Positions 8,097 through 16,789 of a stretch of 64,000 bases of DNA are shown here, one piece after another. The stretch is from Streptomyces sp. NRRL F-6131 (GTDB lineage Bacteria > Actinomycetota > Actinomycetes > Streptomycetales > Streptomycetaceae). The translations under genes were made by a program, and so were the position numbers. The stretch lies in NCBI GenBank assembly GCA_000719695.1, contig JOHN01000033.1, positions 1 through 64,000 on the forward strand, in the 5' to 3' direction. The notes beneath the pieces were generated by a model. The model was given only the letters and a program-made list of their open reading frames with translations. It was not told where the DNA came from and did no database searches. The stretch's first letter is position 1; every line of letters starts with the position of its first letter.

Positions 8097-9266
8097 GTGA
8101 CCGTGCACCGCGCCCGCGCCGCCGCCTTCGCGGCCGTACTGACCGCCGCCGCGCTCTCCCTGACCGCCTGCGGCTCCGCCGGTTCGACCGCCAAGTCCGG
8201 CGACGCCGCCAAGGCCGGCACCAAGGACGCCAAGGAGGCCACCTCCGCCGCCGACTTCGGCGGCATCGACGGCCTGGTCGCCGCCGCCAAGAAGGAGGGC
8301 AAGCTGCACGTCATCACGCTGCCCCGGGACTGGGCGAACTACGGCAAGATCATCGACGGCTTCAAGGCCAAGTACGGCCTGGAGGTCGAGGAGGAGAACC
8401 CGGACGGCTCCAGCCAGGACGAGATCAACGCGATCAACTCCCGCAAGGGCCAGGACCGCGCCCCGGACGTGGTCGACCTGGGCAGCGCCTTCGCCCTGCA
8501 GGCGGTCAAGGACGGCATCCTCGCCCCCTACAAGGTGGCCACCTTCGACAAGGTGCCGGACACCATGAAGGACGCGAGCGGCGCGCGGGTCAACGACTAC
8601 GGCGGCTACATCTCCATCGGCTGCGACGCCAAGAAGATCGCCAACTGCCCGAAGACCTTCGCCGACCTGCTGAAGCCGGAGTACAAGGGCCAGGTCGCCC
8701 TCAACGGCAACCCGACCAAGTCCGGCTCCGCCTTCGGCGGCGTCTACGCGGCCGCGCTCGCCAACGGCGGTTCGCTGGACAACATCCAGCCCGGCATCGA
8801 CTTCTTCGGCAAGCTGAAGCAGTCCGGCAACTTCAACCCGGTCGAGTCCACCCCGGCGACCATCGAGAAGGGCGAGACCCCGATCTCGATCGACTGGTCC
8901 TACCTGAACGCCGGCTACAGCGACCAGTTCAAGGACAAGGGCGTCGACTGGAAGGTCGCCATCCCCTCCGACGGCTCCTACGCCCAGTTCTACAACCAGG
9001 GCATCAACAAGTGGGCCCCGCACCCGGCGGCCGCCCGCCTGTGGCAGGAGTACCTGTTCAGCGCCGAGGGCCAGAACCTCTTCCTCGGCGGCTACGCCAC
9101 CCCGGCCACCTTCGAGGCCCTGAAGAAGGACGGCACCCTCGACGCCGCCGGCGCCGCCAAGCTGCCGACCGTCGAGAAGCCCTTCACCAACTTCCCGACC
9201 GTGGACCAGATCAACGCGGCCAAGAAGGTCGTCACCGAGAACTGGACCAAGGCCATCGCGGGCTGA
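8097..9266 (+). CDS. ABC transporter substrate-binding lipoprotein (aminophosphonate type)
   Basis: A 389-residue extracytoplasmic solute-binding protein. Positively charged residues, a hydrophobic core and the lipobox LTAC with Cys25 mark it as a lipoprotein. The mature part follows the iron/polyamine-type binding fold (VVDLGSAF, DWSYLNAGY, GINKWAPHPAAARLW), the class used by PhnS-type 2-aminoethylphosphonate transporters. GTG at 8097 has AGGAGA upstream. It heads an operon with two permeases, an ATPase, a HAD hydrolase and an SMR protein, behind a PHO-box-like repeat and the shared inverted repeat. The substrate is inferred from context: 2-aminoethylphosphonate or its N-methyl derivatives. 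Confidence 0.88.
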   Translation: MTVHRARAAAFAAVLTAAALSLTACGSAGSTAKSGDAAKAGTKDAKEATSAADFGGIDGLVAAAKKEGKLHVITLPRDWANYGKIIDGFKAKYGLEVEEENPDGSSQDEINAINSRKGQDRAPDVVDLGSAFALQAVKDGILAPYKVATFDKVPDTMKDASGARVNDYGGYISIGCDAKKIANCPKTFADLLKPEYKGQVALNGNPTKSGSAFGGVYAAALANGGSLDNIQPGIDFFGKLKQSGNFNPVESTPATIEKGETPISIDWSYLNAGYSDQFKDKGVDWKVAIPSDGSYAQFYNQGINKWAPHPAAARLWQEYLFSAEGQNLFLGGYATPATFEALKKDGTLDAAGAAKLPTVEKPFTNFPTVDQINAAKKVVTENWTKAIAG

Positions 9267-9312
9267 CCCCGCCCCGGTCACGCACCACCCATCGGGCTGA
9301 GAAAAGGCACTC

Positions 9313-10281
9313 ATGACCACGGCTCCCACCCCGGTGCCGACCGCCCCCGCCGCCACCGACCACCTCGGTGGCGGCGCGGGGGCATCGGCCACCGCCACCC
9401 GCTCCACCCCCACCCCCACGCGGCGCCGCCCGCTCGCCCGCCTCGGCGGGGCCTGGCTGGCCACCGTGCCGCTGCTGCTGTTCTTCCTGGTCGGCTTCGG
9501 CCTCCCCACCGTCGCCATCGTGATCGGCGCGTTCACCACCTCCAGCGACGCGGAGAGCGGTGCCGGGCAGTTCACCTTCGACAACATCACGGCCTCCGTC
9601 CAGGGCGCCTACCTCACCGCCATGCTGAGCAGCCTCAAGCTCTCCGCGCTGACCGCGCTGCTCGCCACCCTGATCGGTCTGCCGCTCGCCCAGGCGGTCG
9701 TCACCTCCCGCCGCGGCTGGCTGCGCCAGGCGGTGCTCACCGCCTCCGGCGTGCTCGCCAACTTCGGCGGCCTGCCGCTCGCCTTCGCGTTCGTCGCCAC
9801 CCTCGGCAACGCCGGCGAGATCACCAAGCTGCTGCACCTCACCGACCACGGCTGGTCGCTGTACTCGTTCACCGGCCTGACGATCGTCTACCTGTACTTC
9901 CTGATCCCGCTGATGGTGCTCACCATCACCCCGGCGCTGGACGGCCTGCGGGTCCAGTGGCGCGAGGCGGCGCAGAACAACCGCGCCACCACGTACCAGT
10001 ACTGGCGGCACGTCGCGCTGCCGATCCTGCTGCCCTCCCTGCTCGGCGGCTTCGTGCTGCTCTTCGGCAGCGCCTTCGCCGCGTACGCCACGGCCGCCGC
10101 CATGGTCGGCGCGACCGTCCCGCTGGTCAGCCGCTCGATCGCGGACGCGCTCTCCGGCAACGTGCTGGTCGGCCAGGGCAACCTCGCCCTCGCCCTCAGC
10201 CTCAACATGATCGTCGTGGCCGTCCTGGTGATGGCCGTGTACCTCCCCCTCCAGCGCCGGAGCGCCCGATGGCTCAGCTGA
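9313..10281 (+). CDS. ABC transporter permease, first subunit
   Basis: A 322-residue inner-membrane permease with a roughly 45-residue Thr/Pro/Arg-rich cytoplasmic lead and about six hydrophobic helices starting near residue 47. The EAA coupling loop is visible in WREAAQNNRATTYQYWRHVALP, near residues 216-237. It pairs with the next gene as the two membrane subunits of one importer, a layout typical of PhnU/PhnV-type systems. The stop codon overlaps the next gene by 13 bases, implying coupled translation. Confidence 0.9.
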   Translation: MTTAPTPVPTAPAATDHLGGGAGASATATRSTPTPTRRRPLARLGGAWLATVPLLLFFLVGFGLPTVAIVIGAFTTSSDAESGAGQFTFDNITASVQGAYLTAMLSSLKLSALTALLATLIGLPLAQAVVTSRRGWLRQAVLTASGVLANFGGLPLAFAFVATLGNAGEITKLLHLTDHGWSLYSFTGLTIVYLYFLIPLMVLTITPALDGLRVQWREAAQNNRATTYQYWRHVALPILLPSLLGGFVLLFGSAFAAYATAAAMVGATVPLVSRSIADALSGNVLVGQGNLALALSLNMIVVAVLVMAVYLPLQRRSARWLS

Positions 10282-11132
10282 CCTCCCCCACCCGCACCCA
10301 CCGCCAGGCGGCCGCCCGCCGGCCCGAGGTGCGCTGGTGGCGCGGCGCCGTGCTGCTGATCGCCGGCCTCTACTTCGTCGTCCCGCTCGCGGCCTCCACC
10401 TGGTTCTCGATCGACGACCCCAAGGGCATCTCCTTCGAGGCCTACACCGGACTGCTCTCCGCGCCCGGCTTCCTGGACAGCCTCTGGCTGACCCTGGGCC
10501 TGGCCCTCGTCACGGTGCTGGTGCTGCTGGTCCTGCTCGTCCCGGCGCTGATCGCGGTCCGGCTCGGCGCGCCCCGGCTGCGCCCGGTCATCGACGTGCT
10601 CTGCACCCTGCCGCTGGTCGTCCCGCCGGTCGCGCTGACCGCCGGCCTGATCGGCGTGCTCCGCTGGGGCCCGGACCACCTGATGGACACCCCGTTCTTC
10701 CAGACCTTCGTGTTCGTCCAGGACCCGGACTTCCCGCTGGTGCTGGTCATCGCGTACGTGCTGATGGCCCTGCCGCTCGCCTACCGCTCCCTGGACGCCG
10801 GCCTGCGCGCGGTGGACGTCCGCACCCTGGTCGAGGCCGCCCGCAACTGCGGCGCGAGCTGGCCCCGGGCGGTGTTCACCGTCGTCCTGCCGAACCTGCG
10901 CGGCGCGCTGCTGAACGCCTCCTTCCTCACCCTGGCCCTCGTGCTCGGCGAGTTCACCGCCGCCTCGATCCTCGGGTTCCAGCCCTTCCCGGTCTGGATC
11001 TACTCGGTCGGCAACAGCCAGGCCCACATGTCGGTCGCGGTCTCCGTCCTCAGCCTGCTGCTCACCTGGCTGCTGCTGCTCCTGCTGGCCACCGTCGGCC
11101 GTCAGCGCGGCACCAAGACCGCCACCTCCTGA
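10269..11132 (+). CDS. ABC transporter permease, second subunit
   Basis: A 287-residue permease partner of the preceding subunit, starting inside its 3' end. It has about six helices and an EAA loop (VEAARNCGASWPRAVFTVVLP) near residues 194-214, which contacts the ATPase. The ATG at 10269 sets the first helix at residues 25-45, preceded by a short basic segment. Forming a heterodimer with the upstream permease is the expected arrangement. No unusual residues were noticed. Confidence 0.9.
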   Translation: MAQLTSPTRTHRQAAARRPEVRWWRGAVLLIAGLYFVVPLAASTWFSIDDPKGISFEAYTGLLSAPGFLDSLWLTLGLALVTVLVLLVLLVPALIAVRLGAPRLRPVIDVLCTLPLVVPPVALTAGLIGVLRWGPDHLMDTPFFQTFVFVQDPDFPLVLVIAYVLMALPLAYRSLDAGLRAVDVRTLVEAARNCGASWPRAVFTVVLPNLRGALLNASFLTLALVLGEFTAASILGFQPFPVWIYSVGNSQAHMSVAVSVLSLLLTWLLLLLLATVGRQRGTKTATS

Positions 11133-11152
11133 AACCCCCGGAGTCACCCATC

Positions 11153-12238
11153 ATGACCACGGCCACCGCCCCCGCCACCGGGGTCCCCGTCGCCACCGGC
11201 AGCGCGACCGTCGAGTTCCGCGCGCTGCGCCGGACCTTCGGCGCCACCACCGCCCTCGACGGCCTCGACCTCACCGTCCGGCCCGGCGAGCTGCTCGCCC
11301 TGCTCGGCCCGTCCGGCTGCGGCAAGACCACCGCGCTGCGCATCCTGGCCGGCTTCGAGCAGCACGACTCCGGCCAGGTCCTGGTCGACGGCCGGGACAT
11401 CACCGCGATCCCCGCGCACAAGCGCGACGCCGGCATGGTGTTCCAGTCCTACAGCCTCTTCCCGCACCTGACCGCCGCCGACAACGTCGCCTTCGGCCTG
11501 CGGATGCGCGGCACCGGCAAGGCCGAGCGCCTCAAGCGGGCCAAGGAGCTGCTGGAGCTGGTCGGCCTGCCGCAGCACGCCGGCCGCTACCCGCACCAGA
11601 TGTCCGGCGGCCAGCAGCAGCGCATCGCGCTCGCCCGCGCGCTCGCCCTCCAGCCGCGCGTGCTGCTGCTCGACGAGCCGCTCTCCGCGCTGGACGCCAA
11701 GGTGCGCTTGTCGCTGCGCGAGGAGATCCGCCGCCTCCAGCAGGAGCTGGGGATCACCACCCTGTTCGTCACCCACGACCAGGAGGAGGCGCTGTCGATG
11801 GCGGACCGGGTCGCCGTCCTGCGGGCCGGCCGCCTGGAGCAGTGCGCGGCCCCGGCCGAGCTGTACTCCCGCCCGGCCACCGCCTTCGTCGCCGAGTTCG
11901 TCGGCACCATGAGCCGCATCCCCTGCGAGCGCTCCGGCGACGGCGTCGAGGTGCTCGGCCGACGCCACGCGGTGGACGGCGCGCTGCCCGCCGACGGCTC
12001 CCTGCAGGTGCTGGTCCGCCCGGAGAACGTCCGGCTCACCGCCGACCCGCACGGCGCCGCCCTGGTGGTCTCCGCGTCCTTCCTCGGCGCGGTCACCCGC
12101 CTCACCGTCCGGCTCGACGACGGCACCGAGGTCAAGGCCGACCTGCCCACCGAGGATGCCTCCGCCCTGCCGGTCGGCTCGCGCGCCGCGCTGACCCTGC
12201 CGGAGCGCCCGGTCCTGGTCGACCGGCGTACCGTCTGA
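11153..12238 (+). CDS. ABC transporter ATP-binding protein
   Basis: A 361-residue ATPase of the spermidine/iron/phosphonate importer class. Walker A GPSGCGKTT is at 52-60, the Q-loop glutamine in VFQSY near 98, signature MSGGQQQR at 150-157, Walker B LLLDEP at 171-176 with catalytic Glu175, and the switch histidine in FVTHDQEEA. A C-terminal TOBE domain (LVRPENVRL) follows, as in importers regulated by or fitted to their substrate. It begins 20 bases after the second permease and energises that pair. A 104-base gap with no visible terminator leads to the HAD gene. Confidence 0.93.
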   Translation: MTTATAPATGVPVATGSATVEFRALRRTFGATTALDGLDLTVRPGELLALLGPSGCGKTTALRILAGFEQHDSGQVLVDGRDITAIPAHKRDAGMVFQSYSLFPHLTAADNVAFGLRMRGTGKAERLKRAKELLELVGLPQHAGRYPHQMSGGQQQRIALARALALQPRVLLLDEPLSALDAKVRLSLREEIRRLQQELGITTLFVTHDQEEALSMADRVAVLRAGRLEQCAAPAELYSRPATAFVAEFVGTMSRIPCERSGDGVEVLGRRHAVDGALPADGSLQVLVRPENVRLTADPHGAALVVSASFLGAVTRLTVRLDDGTEVKADLPTEDASALPVGSRAALTLPERPVLVDRRTV

Positions 12239-12342
12239 CCCGCCGTACCGTCCGCCCCGATGCCGTCCGGCCCGGCACCACCGGCCGACCCGGCGCCGTC
12301 CACCCCGTCCGTCCCTCCTCGCGCACCGCCGAAGGTACCGCC

Positions 12343-13017
12343 ATGCCTGAAACCCCCCCACCCGCCGCCGTCCTCTTCGACATGGACGGCACCCTCGTCG
12401 ACACCGAGCACCTCTGGTGGCAGACTGCCGCCGAGGTCGCCGACGAGCTGCACCACGCCCTCACCGACGCCGACGCGCCCGAGGTGCTCGGCCGCGCCAT
12501 CGAGCACACCGCCGCCCACCTCCACCGGGTCAGCGGCACGACGCTCAGTGAGGCCGAGCTCGCCGACCGGCTCGGCGACTCCTTCGCCGACAAGGTCGCC
12601 GCCGAGACCGTCCCCCGCCCCGGTGCGCTCGCCCTGCTCGCCGAGCTGCGCGACGCCCGGGTGCCCACCGCGCTGGTCTCCGCCTCCCCCCGCCGGGTGG
12701 TCGACATGGTGCTCGGCACCATCGGCCGGGACTGGTTCGCGGTCACCCTGGCCGCCGAGGACACCCCGCGCACCAAGCCCGCGCCGGACCCCTACCTGGC
12801 CGCCGCCTCGCTGCTCGGCCTGGACCCGGCCGTCTGCGTCGCCGTCGAGGACACCCCGACCGGCGTCGCCTCCGCCGCCGCGGCCGGCTGCGCCGTCCTC
12901 GCCGTCCCGTCCACCGGCACGGCGATCCCGAACGGCTCCCGGGTCACCCTGCTGGACAGCCTGGAGCACGCGGACCTGGACCTGCTCGGCAGGCTCACCG
13001 CCGCTCCCGGGGTTTAA
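12343..13017 (+). CDS. HAD-superfamily hydrolase (subfamily IA, beta-PGM-like)
   Basis: A 224-residue phosphatase-like protein. Motif I is DMDGTLVD (Asp15 nucleophile and Asp17 acid/base by count), motif II is the serine in ALVSAS, motif III is the lysine in RTKPAPD, and motif IV is VEDTPTG. A four-helix cap lies between motifs I and II. The DxD form and the absence of a PhnX-type DxAGT motif argue against this being the phosphonatase itself. It is the fifth gene of the uptake operon, 6 bases before the SMR gene. A phosphate-ester substrate arising from phosphonate breakdown is possible but unproven. Confidence 0.85.
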   Translation: MPETPPPAAVLFDMDGTLVDTEHLWWQTAAEVADELHHALTDADAPEVLGRAIEHTAAHLHRVSGTTLSEAELADRLGDSFADKVAAETVPRPGALALLAELRDARVPTALVSASPRRVVDMVLGTIGRDWFAVTLAAEDTPRTKPAPDPYLAAASLLGLDPAVCVAVEDTPTGVASAAAAGCAVLAVPSTGTAIPNGSRVTLLDSLEHADLDLLGRLTAAPGV

Positions 13018-13023
13018 TTCCCC

Positions 13024-13344
13024 GTGCCCTACGTACTCCTCGCCCTCGCGATCATCAGTGAAGTCTGTGCCACCAGCTGCCTCAAGCTGACCGAGGGCTT
13101 CAGCAGGTTCTGGCCGAGCGTGGGGGTGGCGGTCGGCTACGTGCTCTCGTTCGCCCTGCTCGGCCGGGCCCTGAAGCACATCCCGGTCTCGGTCGCCTAC
13201 GCGGTGTGGTCCGGGGCCGGCACCGCCGCCGTGGCGGGCATCGGCGTCGTCGCCTTCGGCGAGTCCCTGGGCCGGCTCCAGTGGGCCGGTCTCGCCCTGG
13301 TCATCGTCGGCGTGGTGGTGCTGAACCTCAAGGGCGGCCACTGA
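13024..13344 (+). CDS. Small multidrug resistance (EmrE/SugE-type) transporter
   Basis: A 106-residue, four-helix membrane protein of the SMR family, which forms dimers and exchanges protons for cationic compounds. The essential membrane glutamate is Glu13 (IISEVCAT), and the third-helix signature AYAVWSGAGTAAVA matches EmrE-type members. It starts with GTG 6 bases after the HAD gene and is the last gene before a strong hairpin, so it is co-transcribed with the phosphonate importer. Quaternary ammonium compounds are classic SMR substrates, which is suggestive beside an oxygenase predicted to act on trimethylated aminophosphonates. The direction and true substrate are unknown. Confidence 0.9.
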   Translation: MPYVLLALAIISEVCATSCLKLTEGFSRFWPSVGVAVGYVLSFALLGRALKHIPVSVAYAVWSGAGTAAVAGIGVVAFGESLGRLQWAGLALVIVGVVVLNLKGGH

Positions 13345-13371
13345 GCCGGGCCGCGCGCGGGTGACGACGGA

Positions 13372-13403
13372 CGCGCCGGGCGGTGGGGTCACCGCCCGGC
13401 GCG
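13372..13403. terminator. Bidirectional terminator hairpin
   Basis: A perfect 13-bp stem (CGCGCCGGGCGGT) with loop GGGGTC lies between the convergent SMR and SDR genes and closes the transporter operon. Confidence 0.8.
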
Positions 13404-13419
13404 CCGTTCCCCGGACCGG

Positions 13420-14199
13420 TCAGCCGTGGGCGATCGGCCCCAGGTAGGTGCCGCCCGAGACGTCGACGGTCTGGCCGGTCACCCAGCGGCCCTGCGGGCC
13501 GGCCAGGAAGCCGACCACGTCGGCGACGTCCTCCGGCTCGCCGAGGCGGCCGAGCGCGGTGATCGACTCCAGGCCCGCGACGACCTCCGGGATCCCGGTG
13601 TAGGCCGCCGTCATGTCGGTCCGCACCGCGCCGGGCGCCACCGTGTTGACGGTGATCCCGCGCAGGCCCAGCTCGTTGGCGAGCGAGGGGCCCATCGACT
13701 CCAGCGCCGCCTTGGTGACGGTGTAGCCGATCTGCGTGGACACCGCGAACCGGCTGGCGGTGGAGCCCATGTTGATGATCCGGCCGCCGTCGTTCAGCAG
13801 GGCCAGCGCGCGCTGGATCACGAAGAACGGCGTGGTCACATTGACGGCGAGGAGCCGGTTGAACTCCTCCTCGGTGACCTGCCCGATCGAACTGCCCGAG
13901 CTGATCCCGGCGTTGTTGACCAGGATGTCCAGGCCCCGCACCCCGCGCTCCGCCAGCCCGGCGGTCACGCCCTCGAACAGCCGCTCCACGGCGCCGGGCT
14001 CCCCGAACCGCGCGCCGACCGCGAACGCCCGGCCGCCGTTCGCGACGATCCGGGCCACGGTCTCCTCCGCCGCCTCCGTGTTGCCGCCGTGGTGCACCAC
14101 GACCAGCGCCCCGTTGGCGGCCAGCCGGAGCGCCACCGCCCGTCCGATGCCCCGCGAACCACCCGTCACCAATGCCGCTTTACCGGCCAGTTCGGCCAT
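13420..14199 (-). CDS. Short-chain dehydrogenase/reductase
   Basis: A 259-residue classical SDR. The NAD(P)-binding motif TGGSRGIG is near residues 11-18, NNAG follows in the central region, the catalytic serine is in INMGSTAS, and the Tyr-x3-Lys pair is in GYTVTKAAL. The C-terminal GQTVDVSGGTYLGP matches FabG-like family members. The ATG at 14197-14199 is the start that begins the Rossmann fold; the frame continues upstream only as a shadow of the opposite-strand gene. It reads toward the SMR gene and away from the next HAD gene. Its substrate is unknown. Confidence 0.9.
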   Translation of the reverse strand: MAELAGKAALVTGGSRGIGRAVALRLAANGALVVVHHGGNTEAAEETVARIVANGGRAFAVGARFGEPGAVERLFEGVTAGLAERGVRGLDILVNNAGISSGSSIGQVTEEEFNRLLAVNVTTPFFVIQRALALLNDGGRIINMGSTASRFAVSTQIGYTVTKAALESMGPSLANELGLRGITVNTVAPGAVRTDMTAAYTGIPEVVAGLESITALGRLGEPEDVADVVGFLAGPQGRWVTGQTVDVSGGTYLGPIAHG

Positions 14200-14358
14200 C
14201 ACTGCCCCCGTTCGGTCACCCCGGCCCCTCCGAGGAGCCGGCCGATGATCAACGTACCCGAGGTGGCGGATCCGGCTCCAGGAATTCCCGCCCCGGTGCG
14301 GACGGCCGCTCCGACCCGGCCCTGCCGGGCCCCGCCGTGAGCGGTCTATCCTGCGCTC

Positions 14359-15063
14359 ATGATCATCTCGACCGAACCGGTACGGCTCGTCATCTTCGAC
14401 TGCGACGGCGTCCTGGTGGACAGTGAACGGATCGCGGCCCGCGTCCAGATCGCCCTCGGCGCCGAACTCGGCTGGCCGCTCACCGAGGAGGAGGTGGTCG
14501 AGCGGTTCATCGGCCGCTCGATGGTGTCCATCGACGAACAGATCGCCGAGCGGCTCGGCCGGGCGACCGCCGACCACTGGTGGGCGGAGTTCGTGCGGCG
14601 GCACGCCGAGGAGGTGGACGCCGGCCTGGAGCCCGTCGACGGCCTGCCCGAGGCGCTCGACGCGCTCACCCTGGCGACCTGTGTGGCGTCCAGCGGCTCG
14701 CACGAGAAGATGGCGCACACCCTCGGCCGCACCGGCCTGTTCGACCGCTTCGCCGGCCGCATCTTCAGCTCCACCGAGGTGGCCCGCGGCAAGCCCGCCC
14801 CCGACCTCTTCCTGCACGCCGCCCGCCGGATGGGCGTGCCCCCGTCCGCCTGCGTCGTCGTCGAGGACAGCGCCCCCGGCGTGCGGGCCGCCCGCGCCGC
14901 CGGCATGCGCGCCCTCGGCTACGCCGGTGGCCTCACCCCCGCCGCCCGGCTGGCCGGCCCCGACACCGTCGTCTTCGACGACATGCGCGACCTGCCCGCC
15001 CTGCTCGCCGCGCACGGAGCCGACCACGGAGCCACCCGGCGACCGGGCCCCGAACGCGGCTGA
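14359..15063 (+). CDS. HAD-superfamily hydrolase (subfamily IA)
   Basis: A 234-residue phosphatase-like protein similar in layout to YieH/beta-phosphoglucomutase-type HADs. Motif I is FDCDGVLVDSE, motif II CVASSGSHEKM, motif III lysine ARGKPAPDLFL, and motif IV VVEDSAPGVRAA. The cap domain carries the IGRS segment. It is divergent from the SDR gene with 159 bases between starts, and convergent with the alpha/beta hydrolase. No link to phosphonates other than position was found. Confidence 0.87.
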   Translation: MIISTEPVRLVIFDCDGVLVDSERIAARVQIALGAELGWPLTEEEVVERFIGRSMVSIDEQIAERLGRATADHWWAEFVRRHAEEVDAGLEPVDGLPEALDALTLATCVASSGSHEKMAHTLGRTGLFDRFAGRIFSSTEVARGKPAPDLFLHAARRMGVPPSACVVVEDSAPGVRAARAAGMRALGYAGGLTPAARLAGPDTVVFDDMRDLPALLAAHGADHGATRRPGPERG

Positions 15064-15103
15064 CCCCCGGGGGGCCGGACGCGCGCGGGGCCTCCCCGGC
15101 CGC

Positions 15104-15886
15104 TCATGACGCGCGGTCGTACAGCTCCTCGATCAGCCGGGTGACGGCCTCCGGTTCGCGCAGCGTCGGGTAGTGGTCGGAGCCGGTGAGCCGGACCAGC
15201 CGGCAGCCGGGGATCGCGGCGGCCATCCGCTCGTTGAACTCCACGACCACCGGCCGGTCCAGCTCCCCCAGGGCCAGGGCGGTGGGCGCGGTGATCTCGC
15301 CCAGCCGGTCGACGGCGGCCGGTTCGCTCTCCAGGTACCCGATGGCGGCGAACCACGCCGGCAGCACCGCCCTGAAGTGCGCGGCACCGACCGGATCGGC
15401 CTCCGGGGTCCCGCCGCCGGCCCGCCCCCAGAGGCTCAGGCCGAGCCGGACGATGCCCTCCATGTCCCCGGCCTCGGCCAACCGGCCCATGTCCCGGTAC
15501 AGTTCGGCGCCGGCGAGGTCGTAGCCGCTCACCGCGGGGACGATCAGGGCGAGCCCCGCGACCCGTTCCGGGGCCGTCAGGGCCAGGTCGATCGAGGTGG
15601 CCCCACCGGTGCTGTTGCCCACCAGCACCGCCCGTTCCAGCCCGAAGTGGTCGAGGACGGCCAGCAGGTCCCGGGGCAGGGAGTAGGAGGCGGTGGGCGC
15701 GGGCGACCGGCCGTAGCCCCGGGCGTCGTAGCGGATCACCCGGTGGCGCGCGGCGAGCGCGGGCAGGACCGGGTCCCAGAGCGTGGAGTCCCCGACGCCG
15801 GGATGGAGCAGGACCAGCGGCAGCCCGTCCCCGCCCGAATCCTCCGCCCAGAGCTCGCCGCCGGCGACCCTCACCATGGTGTCCAT
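15104..15886 (-). CDS. Alpha/beta-fold hydrolase
   Basis: A 260-residue hydrolase with the oxyanion segment LLHPGVGDS, the nucleophile elbow GNSTG (serine) and a C-terminal histidine in GSDHYPT; RYDARGYGRS is the typical strand-helix region. ATG at 15884-15886 was chosen as the first Met of the conserved fold. The family includes esterases, lactonases and dehalogenases, so the substrate cannot be assigned. A GC-rich gap of 192 bases without other features separates it from the phosphonatase-like gene upstream on the same strand. Confidence 0.87.
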   Translation of the reverse strand: MDTMVRVAGGELWAEDSGGDGLPLVLLHPGVGDSTLWDPVLPALAARHRVIRYDARGYGRSPAPTASYSLPRDLLAVLDHFGLERAVLVGNSTGGATSIDLALTAPERVAGLALIVPAVSGYDLAGAELYRDMGRLAEAGDMEGIVRLGLSLWGRAGGGTPEADPVGAAHFRAVLPAWFAAIGYLESEPAAVDRLGEITAPTALALGELDRPVVVEFNERMAAAIPGCRLVRLTGSDHYPTLREPEAVTRLIEELYDRAS

Positions 15887-16078
15887 GCCTCCAGTCTGAC
15901 GGGCCGGGGGCGCGGCACAAGCCCGCCGGGCCGCCGGTGGACGCCGCTCGCCCGACCGTTGCGGCCTCCGGGCCGCGCCGTCGGGCCCCGAGGGCCGACG
16001 GCGCGGACCGAGCCGTTCGGGAGCACGGCGGCGGGGCGGAGCCGTCGGCCCCGCCCCGCCCCGCACGCGGTCCCGGAC

Positions 16079-16756
16079 TCAGCCCGCGAGCAGCCCCGGC
16101 AGCTCGGCGATCGACGCCAGCACGTGCGTGGCGCCGTCCGCCCGCAGCCGCTGCTCGTCGTGGGCGCCGGTGAGGACGCCCGCGACCACGGAGGCACCGG
16201 CCCGCACGCCGGTCAGCATGTCGTAGCCGGTGTCGCCGGCCACGGCGATCCCGCGGACGTCGTCGGTCCCGGTGCGCAGCAGCGCGGTGAGCGCGAGGTC
16301 GGGGTACGGGCGGCCGCGGCCGGCCTCGGCGGGGCAGAGGGTGAGGTCGGCGATGTCCTGCCAGCCGAGGGCGGCGAGGATGCGGTCCTGGGTGGCCCGG
16401 GAGAAGCCGGTGGTGAGCACCACCTTGCGGCCCTGGCCGCGGAGTTCGGCGATGGCCTCGGCCGCGCCGGGCAACGCCGCGCAGTGCCCCTCGTCGACGA
16501 GGTCGTGGTAGGCGGCCTCGAAGGCGGCGTTGGCCTGCTGGGCCTTCTCCTCCTCGCCGAACAGGTGCCGGAAGACGGAGATCTTGGACTCGCCCATGGT
16601 GACGCGGACGTGCTCCAGCATGCGGGCGTGCTCGGGGCCGTCGGCCTCGACGCCGAGCGAACCGGCGGCGGAGCGGAAGGCCCGCTCGACCAGGCCGTCG
16701 TCGGCCACGGTGGTGCCGGCCATGTCCAGGACGACCAGGCGGATGTCGTGCGGCAT
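16079..16756 (-). CDS. PhnX-like phosphonatase-family hydrolase
   Basis: A 225-residue HAD of the phosphonatase-like family (TIGR03351 type). The motif I form LDMAGTTV (Asp11, Ala13) has alanine in place of the second aspartate, as in phosphonoacetaldehyde hydrolase. The cap carries MGESKISVFRHL with Lys58, in the place of the Schiff-base lysine that activates phosphonoacetaldehyde. Motif II is VVLTTGFSR and motif IV is VAGDTGYDM. The ATG at 16754-16756 is favoured over a TTG two codons earlier because GAAGGA lies 7 bases upstream. It follows the FAD oxidoreductase by 33 bases, implying that amine oxidation supplies the aldehyde and this enzyme releases phosphate. Confidence 0.88.
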   Translation of the reverse strand: MPHDIRLVVLDMAGTTVADDGLVERAFRSAAGSLGVEADGPEHARMLEHVRVTMGESKISVFRHLFGEEEKAQQANAAFEAAYHDLVDEGHCAALPGAAEAIAELRGQGRKVVLTTGFSRATQDRILAALGWQDIADLTLCPAEAGRGRPYPDLALTALLRTGTDDVRGIAVAGDTGYDMLTGVRAGASVVAGVLTGAHDEQRLRADGATHVLASIAELPGLLAG

Positions 16757-16789
16757 GTTCAATTCCTTCGACAGACGGGTGCGGCGGAC

